This document shows positions 44,526 through 53,549 of a stretch of DNA of 64,000 bases, piece by piece (position 1 is the stretch's first letter; every line of letters begins with the position of its first letter). Source of the DNA: Sphingorhabdus wooponensis (GTDB taxonomy: Bacteria > Pseudomonadota > Alphaproteobacteria > Sphingomonadales > Sphingomonadaceae); NCBI RefSeq assembly GCF_003933235.1, contig NZ_RWJI01000001.1, positions 1,184,001-1,248,000 on the forward strand, given 5' to 3'. A program made the translations under genes and the position numbers. The notes below the pieces were generated by a model, which made no database searches, was not told where the DNA came from, and was given only the letters and a program-made list of their open reading frames with translations.

Positions 44526-45044
44526 TTAGCTGACCCGCTTCACGCGGATGCCTTTGTTGTCTATTACAAGCAGATAGCTATTTAAGGCAGCGCGCTTTAT
44601 TTTGAACTTCTTACCGTTTTTCAGGAATGCCGAAGATGCCTCCGTCGTCTGCCAAGTTCCTGCATCCACTGCAGTAAACTGATAAATGCCATAAGGCAGG
44701 GCCTGAACATTGGCCAACTCGCCTTCAATTTCTTTAAATTCATTGGCCTGATCCTCAGAACTTTCGCCGAAGAAAGCAATGTTGGGCAATGCAAAGCCAA
44801 ATAACGATTTTTTCGTCTTTCTCACATCGCCCTGATCTAACATTACGATCTGGCGTTTCGAGGTCGCAGTTTCCAGCGCCCTCGTCGCGATATCAAAACA
44901 TTGCAGTCGTGCCGCCGCGTCGGTTACTGAACGGCAGGCCATAATATCGGTATACACCTTCGGATGAACATTTTCTTTCTCCGCAGCATAAACCGATGGG
45001 ACATATATTGCAGCGAGCATAATAGCATAGGTCAGCTTGATCAT
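44526..45044 (-). CDS. Exported protein of unknown function with an RLQCFD motif
   Basis: 172 residues. The signal peptide is about 20 residues (ending SVYAAE). The mature part has a Cys-x12-Cys unit ending AAARLQCFDIATRAL, a pattern shared by many small secreted proteins and by VasI-type proteins (C…RLxCYD). A beta-rich C-terminus follows (GIYQFTAVDAGTWQTTEAS; KIKRAALNSYLLVIDNKGIRVKR). No type VI secretion genes are near. Function unknown; probably periplasmic. Confidence 0.75.
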   Translation of the reverse strand: MIKLTYAIMLAAIYVPSVYAAEKENVHPKVYTDIMACRSVTDAAARLQCFDIATRALETATSKRQIVMLDQGDVRKTKKSLFGFALPNIAFFGESSEDQANEFKEIEGELANVQALPYGIYQFTAVDAGTWQTTEASSAFLKNGKKFKIKRAALNSYLLVIDNKGIRVKRVS

Positions 45045-45087
45045 AGGTTTATCTCCGCTGTGTACTGTTATGTGCGTCGTAAATTAG

Positions 45088-45366
45088 CTAAATTTCGCCG
45101 GGTGCACTAGCCTTGATGGCCAGCGCATGGACCCGGGTTCCGGGAATATCCCCCAGCGCCTTGTTCACCATACGCTGTCGCATCAGGCGGGCAACACCTG
45201 CAAAAGCCGCGCTTTCAATTTCGATAGTGAAGTGGGATTCACCGGACCCATCATCGCCACTATGGCCATGATGTTTGGCGCTGTCGTTGATGACAGCAAG
45301 GCGAGTTGGCGCGAATGCTGTTTCAAGCAGCATTTCCATTTCCAATTGTGCAGGACCTTTTTTCAT
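45088..45366 (-). CDS. bolA: BolA family protein
   Basis: 92 residues from the ATG at 45366. It contains LAVINDSAKHHGHSGDDGSGESHFTIEI, the BolA start with His-rich loop, then FAGVARLMRQRMVNKALGD and VHALAIKA, the class II KH-like core with conserved His. BolA proteins bind monothiol glutaredoxins and Fe-S clusters or regulate transcription. The frame extends to 45429 into the J-domain gene promoter and is not credible. It is divergent from the dnaJ-like gene. Confidence 0.92.
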   Translation of the reverse strand: MKKGPAQLEMEMLLETAFAPTRLAVINDSAKHHGHSGDDGSGESHFTIEIESAAFAGVARLMRQRMVNKALGDIPGTRVHALAIKASAPGEI

Positions 45367-45409
45367 GCCCCACTCTTCCCATATGGCACGTTTTTCGCCA
45401 AGGAAAATC

Positions 45410-46006
45410 ATGTCCTCCGACCGTTCCACTGACCGATTTCACGGCCGCATTCACGGTTCAGGGCGGCCATGCGCCTATCCGCGCTGCGACGAAGCGGGGG
45501 AATTTCGCGCGCCTGATCCGCAGGGACAGGCCGCGTCGGCCAATGGCCCTGGCGACTATCAATATCTCTGCCTTGACCATGTGCGTCAGTTTAACGCGGG
45601 CTATAACTGGTTTGCAGGCATGACTGCCGATGAAATTTCCATGGCGCAAAGCCCGGTCCAATTCTGGCCAAGCGAGACACGCGCCTTTCGCGCCAATGGC
45701 AATGTCGATTCGCCGCCAAAATGGGCGGACTTTAAAGACCCGCTAGATGCTATCTCCACCCGGTTCCGGTCGCGCCTTCCTAAAGAGCGGGCCGATGGCC
45801 AATTTCTGTCGCCAGAGGACCGCAAAGCCTTGCGGACGCTAGGGCTTAGAGAGGATGCTGACCGCCGCGCCCTGCGTAGCGCCTATTCGGCGAAGGTGCG
45901 CGCATATCATCCGGACAAAAATGGCGGTAACCGCTCCTATGAAAAGGCTTTGCAAGACGTGATTGCTGCCTATACGCACCTTAAAACTTCGCCCGCTTTC
46001 ATTTGA
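45410..46006 (+). CDS. J-domain protein with N-terminal zinc-ribbon-like region
   Basis: 198 residues. The N-terminal region has [15 protein letters not shown] and [20 protein letters not shown], with Cys/His spacing that could bind metal. The J domain occupies about residues 130-195 with [20 protein letters not shown] and the HPD motif in [14 protein letters not shown] lies 5 bases before the ATG at 45410. The bolA-dnaJ-like-cobS neighbourhood is common in Alphaproteobacteria. It should stimulate DnaK; the client is unknown. Confidence 0.9.
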   Translation: MSSDRSTDRFHGRIHGSGRPCAYPRCDEAGEFRAPDPQGQAASANGPGDYQYLCLDHVRQFNAGYNWFAGMTADEISMAQSPVQFWPSETRAFRANGNVDSPPKWADFKDPLDAISTRFRSRLPKERADGQFLSPEDRKALRTLGLREDADRRALRSAYSAKVRAYHPDKNGGNRSYEKALQDVIAAYTHLKTSPAFI

Positions 46007-46016
46007 CGAGAATAAC

Positions 46017-47012
46017 ATGACTGACATCCCGAATATCCAACCCGACAGCCGCGACGCGACAATACTTGCGGCCCCCGACAAAATGGTCAGCGTGCGCGAA
46101 TTGTTCGGCATTGATGTGGATATGGAATGCCCCGCTTTCTCCATTGCCGACGAACGGGTGCCGGACACTGACCCAAGCTACGTTTTCGACCCAGACACCA
46201 CCCTCGCGATCCTTGCGGGCTTTGCGCATAACCGGCGCGTAATGGTGCAAGGCTATCACGGCACGGGTAAATCGACGCATATCGAACAAGTTGCCGCCCG
46301 CCTGAAATGGCCATGCATCCGCATCAACTTGGACGCGCATATCAGCCGTATCGACCTAATCGGACGTGACGCCATTGTTTTGCGCGATGGGCAGCAAGTG
46401 ACCGAGTTCCGCGAAGGCCTGCTGCCTTGGGCGTTGCAGACACCAACAGCATTAGTGTTCGACGAATATGACGCGGGCCGCCCTGACGTGATGTTCGTGA
46501 TACAGCGCGTTTTGGAAACCGAGGGTAAGTTGACCCTGCTCGACCAAAACCGCGTCATTCGTCCAAACCCCTATTTCCGATTGTTCGCCACAGCCAACAC
46601 CGTTGGCCTTGGCGATACCAGCGGGCTGTATCATGGCACGCAAGCAATCAACCAAGGACAGATGGACCGGTGGAACATTGTCGTCGGCTTAAACTATCTA
46701 CCAGCGCAGGTTGAAAGCGAAATCGTTTTGGCCAAGGCCTCGGGCACTGACGCCGCCACCGTCGCCAATATGGTGAAGGTCGCCGAAATGACTCGTCAAG
46801 GCTTCATCAATGGTGATATCTCTACCGTTATGAGCCCGCGCACCGTTATCACTTGGGCGCAGAACACCGCGATTTTCAAAAATGTCGGCTTTGCCTTCCG
46901 CCTGTCATTCCTCAACAAATGTGATGATGCGGAACGTGCCTTGGTCGCCGAATATTATCAGCGCGTATTCGGCCAAGATCTGCCGGAAAGCGTCGTTGGC
47001 AAAGCAAAATAA
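46017..47012 (+). CDS. cobS: Cobaltochelatase CobS (AAA+ subunit)
   Basis: 331 residues. Walker A is [10 protein letters not shown], Walker B is [10 protein letters not shown], and sensor 1 is [13 protein letters not shown], the AAA+ pattern of CobS/BchI-type chelatase subunits. With CobT and CobN it inserts cobalt into hydrogenobyrinate diamide. The start 10 bases after the J-domain gene implies cotranscription. CobT is 1.8 kb further on, after two exported proteins. CobN is not in view. Confidence 0.95.
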   Translation: MTDIPNIQPDSRDATILAAPDKMVSVRELFGIDVDMECPAFSIADERVPDTDPSYVFDPDTTLAILAGFAHNRRVMVQGYHGTGKSTHIEQVAARLKWPCIRINLDAHISRIDLIGRDAIVLRDGQQVTEFREGLLPWALQTPTALVFDEYDAGRPDVMFVIQRVLETEGKLTLLDQNRVIRPNPYFRLFATANTVGLGDTSGLYHGTQAINQGQMDRWNIVVGLNYLPAQVESEIVLAKASGTDAATVANMVKVAEMTRQGFINGDISTVMSPRTVITWAQNTAIFKNVGFAFRLSFLNKCDDAERALVAEYYQRVFGQDLPESVVGKAK

Positions 47013-47051
47013 GTATCGGCTATTTCGCCACTTCAGTTGAAGGAACGCATT

Positions 47052-47588
47052 ATGAAACGCTTCGCACTGGCCCTCGCACTTATGCTGTCGGCATCACCGG
47101 CCTTTGCCGCGTTGAAAACCGGAACACGCGCAACCGATTTCACGACGCAAGCCGTGCTCGCCGGAAAGGCCGACACCTTCAATCTGAACAAGGCTTTGAA
47201 AAACGGTCCAGTGGTGCTGTATTTCTATCCCAAAGCATTCACGTCAGGCTGTACAGTTGAGGCGCATGAATTTTCCGAAGCCGCAGACGACTTTGCCGTT
47301 TATGGCGCGTCGATTGTTGGCATGTCAGCGGATAATCTGGAGACGCTAAAGCGTTTTTCGGTTGAGGCCTGCCGTAACAAATTCATGGTCGGTATTGCGA
47401 CCAAACCCATGATCAAAAATTACAAGGTAGGCCTACCAATGATGGGCGGCACCAACCGCACAACTTATGTCATCGCGCCCAATGGCACAGTGCTGTTTTC
47501 CTATTCGCAGCTTGGCGTGAAGGGCCATGTTTCCGGCGCGCTGAACGCGGTAAAGGCATGGCATGCGGCGAACGCCAAGCGGAAGTAA
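47052..47588 (+). CDS. Exported peroxiredoxin (AhpC/TSA, Bcp/PrxQ-like)
   Basis: 178 residues with a signal peptide of about 20 residues (ending SPAFA). The catalytic site YFYPKAFTSGCTVEAHEF has the peroxidatic Cys near residue 67. A second Cys in VEACRNKFMVG may resolve it. GGTNRTTYVIAPNGTV is typical of Bcp proteins. It is placed in the periplasm, where it would reduce peroxides with an unknown donor. It sits between cobS and cobT. Its TAA overlaps the next ATG by one base. Confidence 0.9.
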   Translation: MKRFALALALMLSASPAFAALKTGTRATDFTTQAVLAGKADTFNLNKALKNGPVVLYFYPKAFTSGCTVEAHEFSEAADDFAVYGASIVGMSADNLETLKRFSVEACRNKFMVGIATKPMIKNYKVGLPMMGGTNRTTYVIAPNGTVLFSYSQLGVKGHVSGALNAVKAWHAANAKRK

Positions 47589-48784
47589 TGCGTAAGCTCT
47601 CTTTCCTGCTTTTGCCCATGCTCCTGTCGGGTTGCACTGTGGCCGTCGCATATGGCGATGTGCCGCATAATAGGCTGGTGGAAAATCCGCGTTGCAATCC
47701 ATCGCAGAATGATAATGCGGCAATAGCCGGAAAAGACCATTTCATCGTCACCAGCCGCCTGCCCGACTGCCGCGATGATACGATCATTTTAACCAACCAC
47801 AGGACCGATCGGGTGCGCTACGCCCGCTTTGCGCCACCGCAAAAGATAAAGCCTTTAAAACGCGATGCGCAGATGGTTGTGCCACTTGCATTCCAACCGG
47901 AGGATGCATGGTGGGATAGCCTGCGCGATGCGGCAAACCTGCGCAAGGGCCGTGTTTTATTATATGTCCACGGCTATCGGGAAACGTTGCAAACGACGGC
48001 GCGCGACGCGGTGCAGATCGGCGCGATGAGTAATTTTGACGGACCAATCATCCATTATAGCTGGCCCTCGCAAGGCAATTTGTTCAGCTACGCCGTTGAT
48101 GAAACCAACATGTATTGGGACGAACGCAATTTCCGCAATTTCCTGACCAAATTGGCGCGGACGGAGTGGGTAAAGGAAGTCGTAATCGTGTCGCATTCGC
48201 TTGGCGCACGGCTTGTTATTCCGGCAGTTGAATATGTTGACCGCACTTCGACCAACGCCGACTCCAGCAATATTTCCAATATCATTTTAGCTTCACCCGA
48301 TATGGATCGCGAAGATTTCGAACGCGACATAGCGGAAGAAATCCTCGCCGCACGACGTGTTAACAATGACCGGAGAGTGACCGTCTATGCTTCGTTAAGC
48401 GACCGCGCACTGGCCTTATCACGCGCGGTACATGGTTATCCGCGTTTGGGATCGCCTTACTGCTTCAGCCCTTTTGAAGCACGGGAATTAAAAGCCAAGG
48501 GCCTTCCGCAACGCTGCTTTGCCACGAAGACGAAATATCAAACCGAGCTCGCCAAAACCGGCTTCACCATTATCGACACAACCGACGTTTCCGGCGGCGG
48601 CACAGGGCATAGCGATTATTTACGGAGCTTTGCCGTCTGCAAGGATTTTGCCGCCGTTGTGAACGGCGCGCGCACGACTGAAGACCGCGTGGCAACCAAG
48701 GATGCCCATGTCTTCACGCTGCGTCCGCCCGTAAAACCAAAGAAAGAAGACATTGCCGCGATGTGCAAGAGTTTGCCCGATTAA
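47588..48784 (+). CDS. Lipoprotein alpha/beta hydrolase (DUF900)
   Basis: 398 residues. The N-terminus has a lipobox LLSG-Cys16, so it should be lipid-anchored. [20 protein letters not shown] is the DUF900 oxyanion region, [18 protein letters not shown] holds the nucleophile Ser, and [12 protein letters not shown] probably holds the catalytic His. Starts by TAATG overlap with the peroxiredoxin gene and ends by TAATG overlap with cobT. Likely an esterase or lipase at the cell envelope; the substrate is unknown. There is no obvious biochemical link to cobalt chelation. Confidence 0.87.
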   Translation: MRKLSFLLLPMLLSGCTVAVAYGDVPHNRLVENPRCNPSQNDNAAIAGKDHFIVTSRLPDCRDDTIILTNHRTDRVRYARFAPPQKIKPLKRDAQMVVPLAFQPEDAWWDSLRDAANLRKGRVLLYVHGYRETLQTTARDAVQIGAMSNFDGPIIHYSWPSQGNLFSYAVDETNMYWDERNFRNFLTKLARTEWVKEVVIVSHSLGARLVIPAVEYVDRTSTNADSSNISNIILASPDMDREDFERDIAEEILAARRVNNDRRVTVYASLSDRALALSRAVHGYPRLGSPYCFSPFEARELKAKGLPQRCFATKTKYQTELAKTGFTIIDTTDVSGGGTGHSDYLRSFAVCKDFAAVVNGARTTEDRVATKDAHVFTLRPPVKPKKEDIAAMCKSLPD

Positions 48785-50598
48785 TGTCCAACGAAAGCCC
48801 TCTTGAACAATTTAAACAAGTGCTGACCGGTACCGCCCGTGCGCTCGCGCATGAGCCGGAGGTGGAATTAGCCTTCACCGCCGATGCGCCAAGCCAAGCG
48901 GGTAAGAATTTCAAAGTACCCATGCCGGGCCGCCTGCTTCCGCCCGACCAAGTGGCCGAGGCCCGCGGCTTTGCTGACAGCTTTGCGTTGAAGTTGAAGC
49001 ATCATAATCCCGCGCGCCATGCGGCCTTGCGTCCATCCGAAGTCATTGCAGGTGCTGCCTTTGATGCTGTGGAAAATGCACGGGTTGAGGCGCTGGGCTC
49101 GCGCAATATGGCAGGCATCGCCGCCAATCTTGGCCATGCGCTTGAACTCAAAATGCGCACCGACCCGATTGCCCGCGCACAAGCCCCGGACGAGGTTCCG
49201 ATCTCGACGGCCTTATCGTTGATCGTCCGCGAACGGCTGACCGGCGCGCCCGTGCCCGCCGCCGCCGCCGCTGGCGTCGATATGCTGCGCGGTTGGATTG
49301 AGGAAAACGCCGGAAGTGACCTTGATGCGCTGGCGATGGCGTTGGACGATCAAAGCGCCTTTGCCGCGCTGACCCAGTCCATGCTGGAACATCTGAACCT
49401 TACTGAAGGTGACGTTGATCCGTCCGAGGCCGACGAAGGCGGGGACGATGCCGAGGATGCCGAAGATCAAGACGGCGACAGCGAAGATGATGGCGAAGGC
49501 GAAGCTGGCCAAGCTGAGGCCCGCGCGGAACCGCAGCAAGGTGAAGGCGAAGAGACTGAAGCCGATTATGACGGCGAAGATATGGACGACCAAGATGGCG
49601 CCGATGGCGAAATGGGCGATGACGGGATGCAGCCTGTCACGCCACAGCGCCGCAATTGGGACCATTTGCCTCAGAGCGATTACAAGATTTGGTCGACCAA
49701 ATATGATGAAACAATCACCGCGACCGAGCTTGCCGACGAAGAAGAGCTGAACCGGCTGCGCGCCTATCTCGACCAGCAATTGTCCAACCTGCAATCGGTG
49801 GTAACAAAACTCGCCAACCGCCTGCAGCGCCGCTTGATGGCGCAACAAAACCGCAGTTGGGATTTCGACCAAGAAGAAGGCATGATTGATGCCGCACGGC
49901 TGGCGCGCATCGTGGTGTCGCCGGGCAGCTCGCTGTCGTACAAAGTCGAACGCGAAACCGATTTCCGCGATACGGTGGTCACCTTACTAATCGACAATAG
50001 CGGCTCGATGCGCGGACGGCCGATTAGCATCGCCGCGATTAGCGCCGACATTTTGGCGCGCACCTTGGAACGCTGCGGCGTCAAAACCGAAATATTGGGC
50101 TTCACCACTCGCGCGTGGAAGGGCGGGCAAGCGCGCGAAGACTGGCTCGCCGCCGGACGCCAGCCCATGCCCGGTCGCCTCAACGACTTGCGTCATATCC
50201 TTTATAAAAAAGCCGACGAGCCATGGCGGCACGCCAAGCGCAATCTGGGCCTGATGATGCGCGAAGGGCTATTGAAAGAAAATATCGACGGAGAGGCTCT
50301 GCTCTGGGCACATAATCGCCTGATCGCCCGCGCCGAAGACCGCCGTATATTGATGGTCATTTCGGACGGCGCGCCGGTGGACGACAGCACCTTGTCGGTC
50401 AACCATGGCGGCTATCTGGAACAACATTTGCGCAAAGTCATCGAAATGATCGAAACGCGCAGCCCTGTCCAACTGGTCGCCATCGGCATCGGCCATGATG
50501 TGACGCGTTACTATAAACGCGCAGTGACGATCATGGACGTTGAACAGCTGGGCGGCACGATGATTGAACAACTGGCGGGATTGTTTGATGAAGAGTAA
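48784..50598 (+). CDS. cobT: Cobaltochelatase CobT (VWA subunit)
   Basis: 604 residues. The N-terminal helical CobT domain ([35 protein letters not shown]) is followed by a very acidic linker at about residues 215-285 rich in Asp/Glu/Gly. The C-terminal VWA domain has the MIDAS motif [11 protein letters not shown] and a conserved Thr/Asp further on ([13 protein letters not shown]). It pairs with CobS in the ATPase ring that drives CobN. The start is coupled to the lipoprotein gene by TAATG. Confidence 0.95.
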   Translation: MSNESPLEQFKQVLTGTARALAHEPEVELAFTADAPSQAGKNFKVPMPGRLLPPDQVAEARGFADSFALKLKHHNPARHAALRPSEVIAGAAFDAVENARVEALGSRNMAGIAANLGHALELKMRTDPIARAQAPDEVPISTALSLIVRERLTGAPVPAAAAAGVDMLRGWIEENAGSDLDALAMALDDQSAFAALTQSMLEHLNLTEGDVDPSEADEGGDDAEDAEDQDGDSEDDGEGEAGQAEARAEPQQGEGEETEADYDGEDMDDQDGADGEMGDDGMQPVTPQRRNWDHLPQSDYKIWSTKYDETITATELADEEELNRLRAYLDQQLSNLQSVVTKLANRLQRRLMAQQNRSWDFDQEEGMIDAARLARIVVSPGSSLSYKVERETDFRDTVVTLLIDNSGSMRGRPISIAAISADILARTLERCGVKTEILGFTTRAWKGGQAREDWLAAGRQPMPGRLNDLRHILYKKADEPWRHAKRNLGLMMREGLLKENIDGEALLWAHNRLIARAEDRRILMVISDGAPVDDSTLSVNHGGYLEQHLRKVIEMIETRSPVQLVAIGIGHDVTRYYKRAVTIMDVEQLGGTMIEQLAGLFDEE

Positions 50599-50621
50599 TG
50601 TTTTTACAGAACAAGTGATTG

Positions 50622-50642
50622 TTTTATAAACATTTTATAAAA
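50622..50642. promoter_or_regulatory. AT-only palindrome TTTTATAA-N5-TTATAAAA between cobT and methyltransferase gene
   Basis: Perfect 8-base arms with a 5-base centre, in an AT-rich 110-base spacer. It is 68 bases before the methyltransferase start and could be an operator or a bendable promoter element. It has no GC-rich stem, so it is not a terminator. Confidence 0.4.
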
Positions 50643-50710
50643 TCATAATATTGCAACTAATGTGGTGTGATGATAAATTATTTCTCATCATTGGAGGGAA
50701 ATTATCCATC

Positions 50711-51286
50711 ATGTCAGCATTATTTGCCTTTTTTATTGTCTTTTTTGCGATAGCGCTCGTGCTTCCCACGGTGCGGGTTTGGCGTCAAACGGGTATAAAT
50801 CCGGTCGTATTGCCCCGAAGTGACGATGTCGCAGGTTTTGTGGGCACATATTTCAAGCTGCTTATTATCTTCCTTGGTACGTATCTTTTACTCGGTACCT
50901 TAAATGTTGTGCGCCCCATTGGCCCGATCCTTCTTCCAGACCATGCGTCTATTGTTGGATGGTGCTTGTTAACCGCCAGCATTTTTTGGGTGGTGATTGC
51001 GCAATTCCAAATGGGCATATCATGGCGCGTAGGTATTGATACCGAAACAAAAACCGCCTTGATCATCCACGGGCTTTTCCAAATTAGCCGCAATCCGATT
51101 TTTCTGGGAATGATGATGCAGTTGGTCGGTTTGTTCCTTGCCCAACCCGATGCCATTACATTTGCTATCTTGCTGACTGGCTATGTCCTGATTTCAATAC
51201 AAATCCGCGGTGAGGAACAACATCTGATGAATATCCACGGCATGAATTATCGCGAATATTGCGCTAAAGTTCGCCGATGGATTTAA
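50711..51286 (+). CDS. Isoprenylcysteine carboxyl methyltransferase-like membrane protein
   Basis: 191 residues with about five membrane segments. The C-terminal catalytic signature is intact: GLFQISRNPIFLGMMMQLVG (R-x-P) and GEEQHLMNIHGMNYREYCAKVRRWI (E-E, Y-x2-Y). This is the ICMT/phospholipid methyltransferase superfamily. The start is taken as the ATG at 50711 before the first membrane helix; the upstream GGAGGG is rather far (about 12 bases). The substrate may be a lipid or a small thiol compound. Confidence 0.85.
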   Translation: MSALFAFFIVFFAIALVLPTVRVWRQTGINPVVLPRSDDVAGFVGTYFKLLIIFLGTYLLLGTLNVVRPIGPILLPDHASIVGWCLLTASIFWVVIAQFQMGISWRVGIDTETKTALIIHGLFQISRNPIFLGMMMQLVGLFLAQPDAITFAILLTGYVLISIQIRGEEQHLMNIHGMNYREYCAKVRRWI

Positions 51287-51319
51287 ACTGCACTTGCAAT
51301 TCCCTGCCGGGGTGACATT

Positions 51320-51339
51320 GTTTAATCAAACGATTAAAC
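51320..51339. promoter_or_regulatory. Perfect palindrome GTTTAATC-N4-GATTAAAC just upstream of nitroreductase gene, probable TetR-type operator
   Basis: Eight-base arms with a 4-base centre, ending 16 bases before the nitroreductase start, so it should overlap or follow the promoter. TTTAATC…GATTAAA matches the look of TetR/AcrR-family operators. No regulator gene is adjacent, so the repressor would act in trans. The role is inferred from shape and position. Confidence 0.55.
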
Positions 51340-51355
51340 CTGCGGGGAAATATAG

Positions 51356-52027
51356 ATGAACGTTACCGAAGCCGTCGCCTCACGGCGCTCTGTCCGGCAA
51401 TTTCTGGATAAGCCTGTAGATCAAGCAATCCTCGAACGCGTGCTCGCCAAGGCACAGCGTGCGCCATCGGGCGGTAATACGCAGCCTTGGAATGCCGTCA
51501 TATTGACAGGCGCACCGCTGGCGGATTTGACTGCTAAGATCAAGGCGAAAGCCGCCACAGCGCCAATGGGTGATGGCCATGAATATGACATTTACCCTAA
51601 AGACTTAGAAGGCCGTTATGAAGAGCAACGGCGCGGTGTGGGCAAAGCGATGTTCGATGCGCTTGGGCTCGCCCGCGAAGACGGTGCGGGCCGCGTCGCG
51701 CAGATGATGAAAAACTGGGACAGCTTCGGCGCGCCCGTGCAATTATTCACCTACACCCGCAAATATATGGGCCCACCGCAATGGTCGGACATGGGCATGT
51801 GGCTGCAAACCGTGATGCTGTTGCTGCGCGAAGAGGGCCTCGACAGTTGCGCGCAGGAAATCTGGGCGATGTATGGCACGACGATGCGCGCACTGCTGAA
51901 CATTGACGATGACCATATCTTCTTCTGCGGCATGGCAATTGGCTATCGCGACGCAGACGCCGCCGTGAACAGCTTCACCGTTCCGCGCGTGGAGATCGAT
52001 CAAGCAATACGCTGGGACGGATTTTAG
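51356..52027 (+). CDS. Nitroreductase family flavoprotein
   Basis: 223 residues. MNVTEAVASRRSVRQFLDKPVD and AQRAPSGGNTQPWNAVIL are the FMN-binding start. DMGMWLQTVMLLLREEGLDSCAQEIWAMY and FFCGMAIGYRD are typical of the NfnB-like nitroreductases. GGGGAAA precedes the ATG. It reduces nitroaromatics or quinones with NAD(P)H; the physiological substrate is unknown. A perfect operator-like palindrome upstream suggests inducible control. Confidence 0.92.
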   Translation: MNVTEAVASRRSVRQFLDKPVDQAILERVLAKAQRAPSGGNTQPWNAVILTGAPLADLTAKIKAKAATAPMGDGHEYDIYPKDLEGRYEEQRRGVGKAMFDALGLAREDGAGRVAQMMKNWDSFGAPVQLFTYTRKYMGPPQWSDMGMWLQTVMLLLREEGLDSCAQEIWAMYGTTMRALLNIDDDHIFFCGMAIGYRDADAAVNSFTVPRVEIDQAIRWDGF

Positions 52028-52112
52028 CTATTTGTGAAGCGGCGCTGTTATCCTCCCCACGTGTGACGACGAGGTTCTTGACCTCCGCACCCATTTCCAG
52101 CATCGCGGCGCT

Positions 52113-53549
52113 ATGACTGAATTGCGCCTCTTCAACAGCCTGACCCGGCAACTGGAAACCTTCACCCCTGTCCATGCGGGCGAAGCGCGGGTGTATACGT
52201 GCGGGCCGACGGTGTATAATTACCCGCATATCGGCAATATGCGCGCTTATGTCTTTGCCGACACGTTGGGCCGCGTGTTGTCCTACGAGGGCTATAAGCT
52301 TACCCATGTCATCAACATCACCGATGTCGGCCATTTGACCGACGACGCTGATGCGGGCGAAGACAAGATGGAGAAAATGGCGGCGGAGAAAGCCCAGTCG
52401 ATCTGGGATATCGCCCGCCATTATACCGAAGCTTATTGGGAAGACATCAAGGCGCTGAACATTCGACAGCCTGCGCACTGGTCGATTGCCACCGATTATG
52501 TCCCCGCCATGATCGATTATGCCAAAAGCATCGCCGACAAGCATTGCTATGAACTCGACAGCGGCCTGTATTTCGACACCTCAACTGTCGCCAATTACGG
52601 CGCATTGGCCCGCGCCAAAACCGAGGACGGTGCCAATGCTCTGGGGGCACGTATCGAAGAGGTCGAAGGCAAACGCCACGCGGCGGATTTCGCCATCTGG
52701 CGCAAGACGCCTGTCGGTGAAACGCGGCAGATGGAGTGGGATAGCCCATGGGGCAAAGGCGCGCCGGGCTGGCATCTGGAATGTTCGGTCATGTCAGAGG
52801 CGTTGCTGGGCCTGCCCTTCGACATCCACACTGGCGGCATCGACCATCGCGAAATCCACCACCCCAATGAAATCGCGCAAAACCAAGCGCGCTGCGGCAG
52901 TGACCATAGCGGCGCCCGTTTTTGGATGCACAACAACTTCCTGATCGAACGCAGCGGCAAGATGAGCAAATCGTCAGGCGAATTTCTGCGCGTGCAACTG
53001 CTCATCGATAAAGGCTTCCACCCCCTCGCCTACCGCCTGATGTGCCTGCAAGCGCATTATCGCAGCGAACTGGAGTTTAGCTGGGAGGGTTTACAGGCAG
53101 CGTTTGTGCGGTTGAAGCGCATGGTGATGGCTTTAACGTCTGACACGGCTCCCGGCGAAGGAGATATTACAGAGCGCGAAGTTGCATATCGGAACCGGTT
53201 TGACGATGCGATCTCAGACGATCTTAATACGCCGAAAGCCATCGCAGTATTTGAAGAAGTGTTGAGTGCTGCGGGTCTTGGGCCGAATTATCGCCGCTCG
53301 ATTGCAGCCCAAATGGAAGCTGTCCTCGGCCTTAACCTAATGGCCGTCACCCGTCAGGACCTCCGTATCCGTCCAAAAGCCGCCATCATCACCGAAGAAG
53401 AAATAGAAACCGCCCTTGCCGCCCGCAAAGAGGCCCGCGCTGCTAAGGACTTCGCCAAGTCCGACGCGATCCGCGACGACCTCATCGCCAAGGGCGTTGA
53501 AGTCATGGACGGCGACCCTCTGGGCTGGGATTGGAGACTAGATATATGA
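52113..53549 (+). CDS. cysS: Cysteinyl-tRNA synthetase
   Basis: 478 residues, class I. Zinc ligand Cys and the start of the catalytic domain are in YTCGPTVYNYPHIGNMRAY (HIGH as HIGN). The second Cys is in HLECSVMSEALLG, and the His pair in GGIDHREIHHPNEIAQNQA. KMSKSSG is intact. The HREIHHPNE form differs from the GGSDLxFPHHENE of E. coli and belongs to a known CysRS variant seen in sphingomonads. A C-terminal DALR-like domain follows. It overlaps the next gene by 4 bases. Confidence 0.96.
   Translation: MTELRLFNSLTRQLETFTPVHAGEARVYTCGPTVYNYPHIGNMRAYVFADTLGRVLSYEGYKLTHVINITDVGHLTDDADAGEDKMEKMAAEKAQSIWDIARHYTEAYWEDIKALNIRQPAHWSIATDYVPAMIDYAKSIADKHCYELDSGLYFDTSTVANYGALARAKTEDGANALGARIEEVEGKRHAADFAIWRKTPVGETRQMEWDSPWGKGAPGWHLECSVMSEALLGLPFDIHTGGIDHREIHHPNEIAQNQARCGSDHSGARFWMHNNFLIERSGKMSKSSGEFLRVQLLIDKGFHPLAYRLMCLQAHYRSELEFSWEGLQAAFVRLKRMVMALTSDTAPGEGDITEREVAYRNRFDDAISDDLNTPKAIAVFEEVLSAAGLGPNYRRSIAAQMEAVLGLNLMAVTRQDLRIRPKAAIITEEEIETALAARKEARAAKDFAKSDAIRDDLIAKGVEVMDGDPLGWDWRLDI

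Noticed and set aside
49420-49640. Repetitive acidic stretch in cobT considered as a tandem repeat or assembly artefact
   Set aside because: It is in frame, lacks a fixed period, and acidic linkers of this type are normal between the CobT helical and VWA domains.
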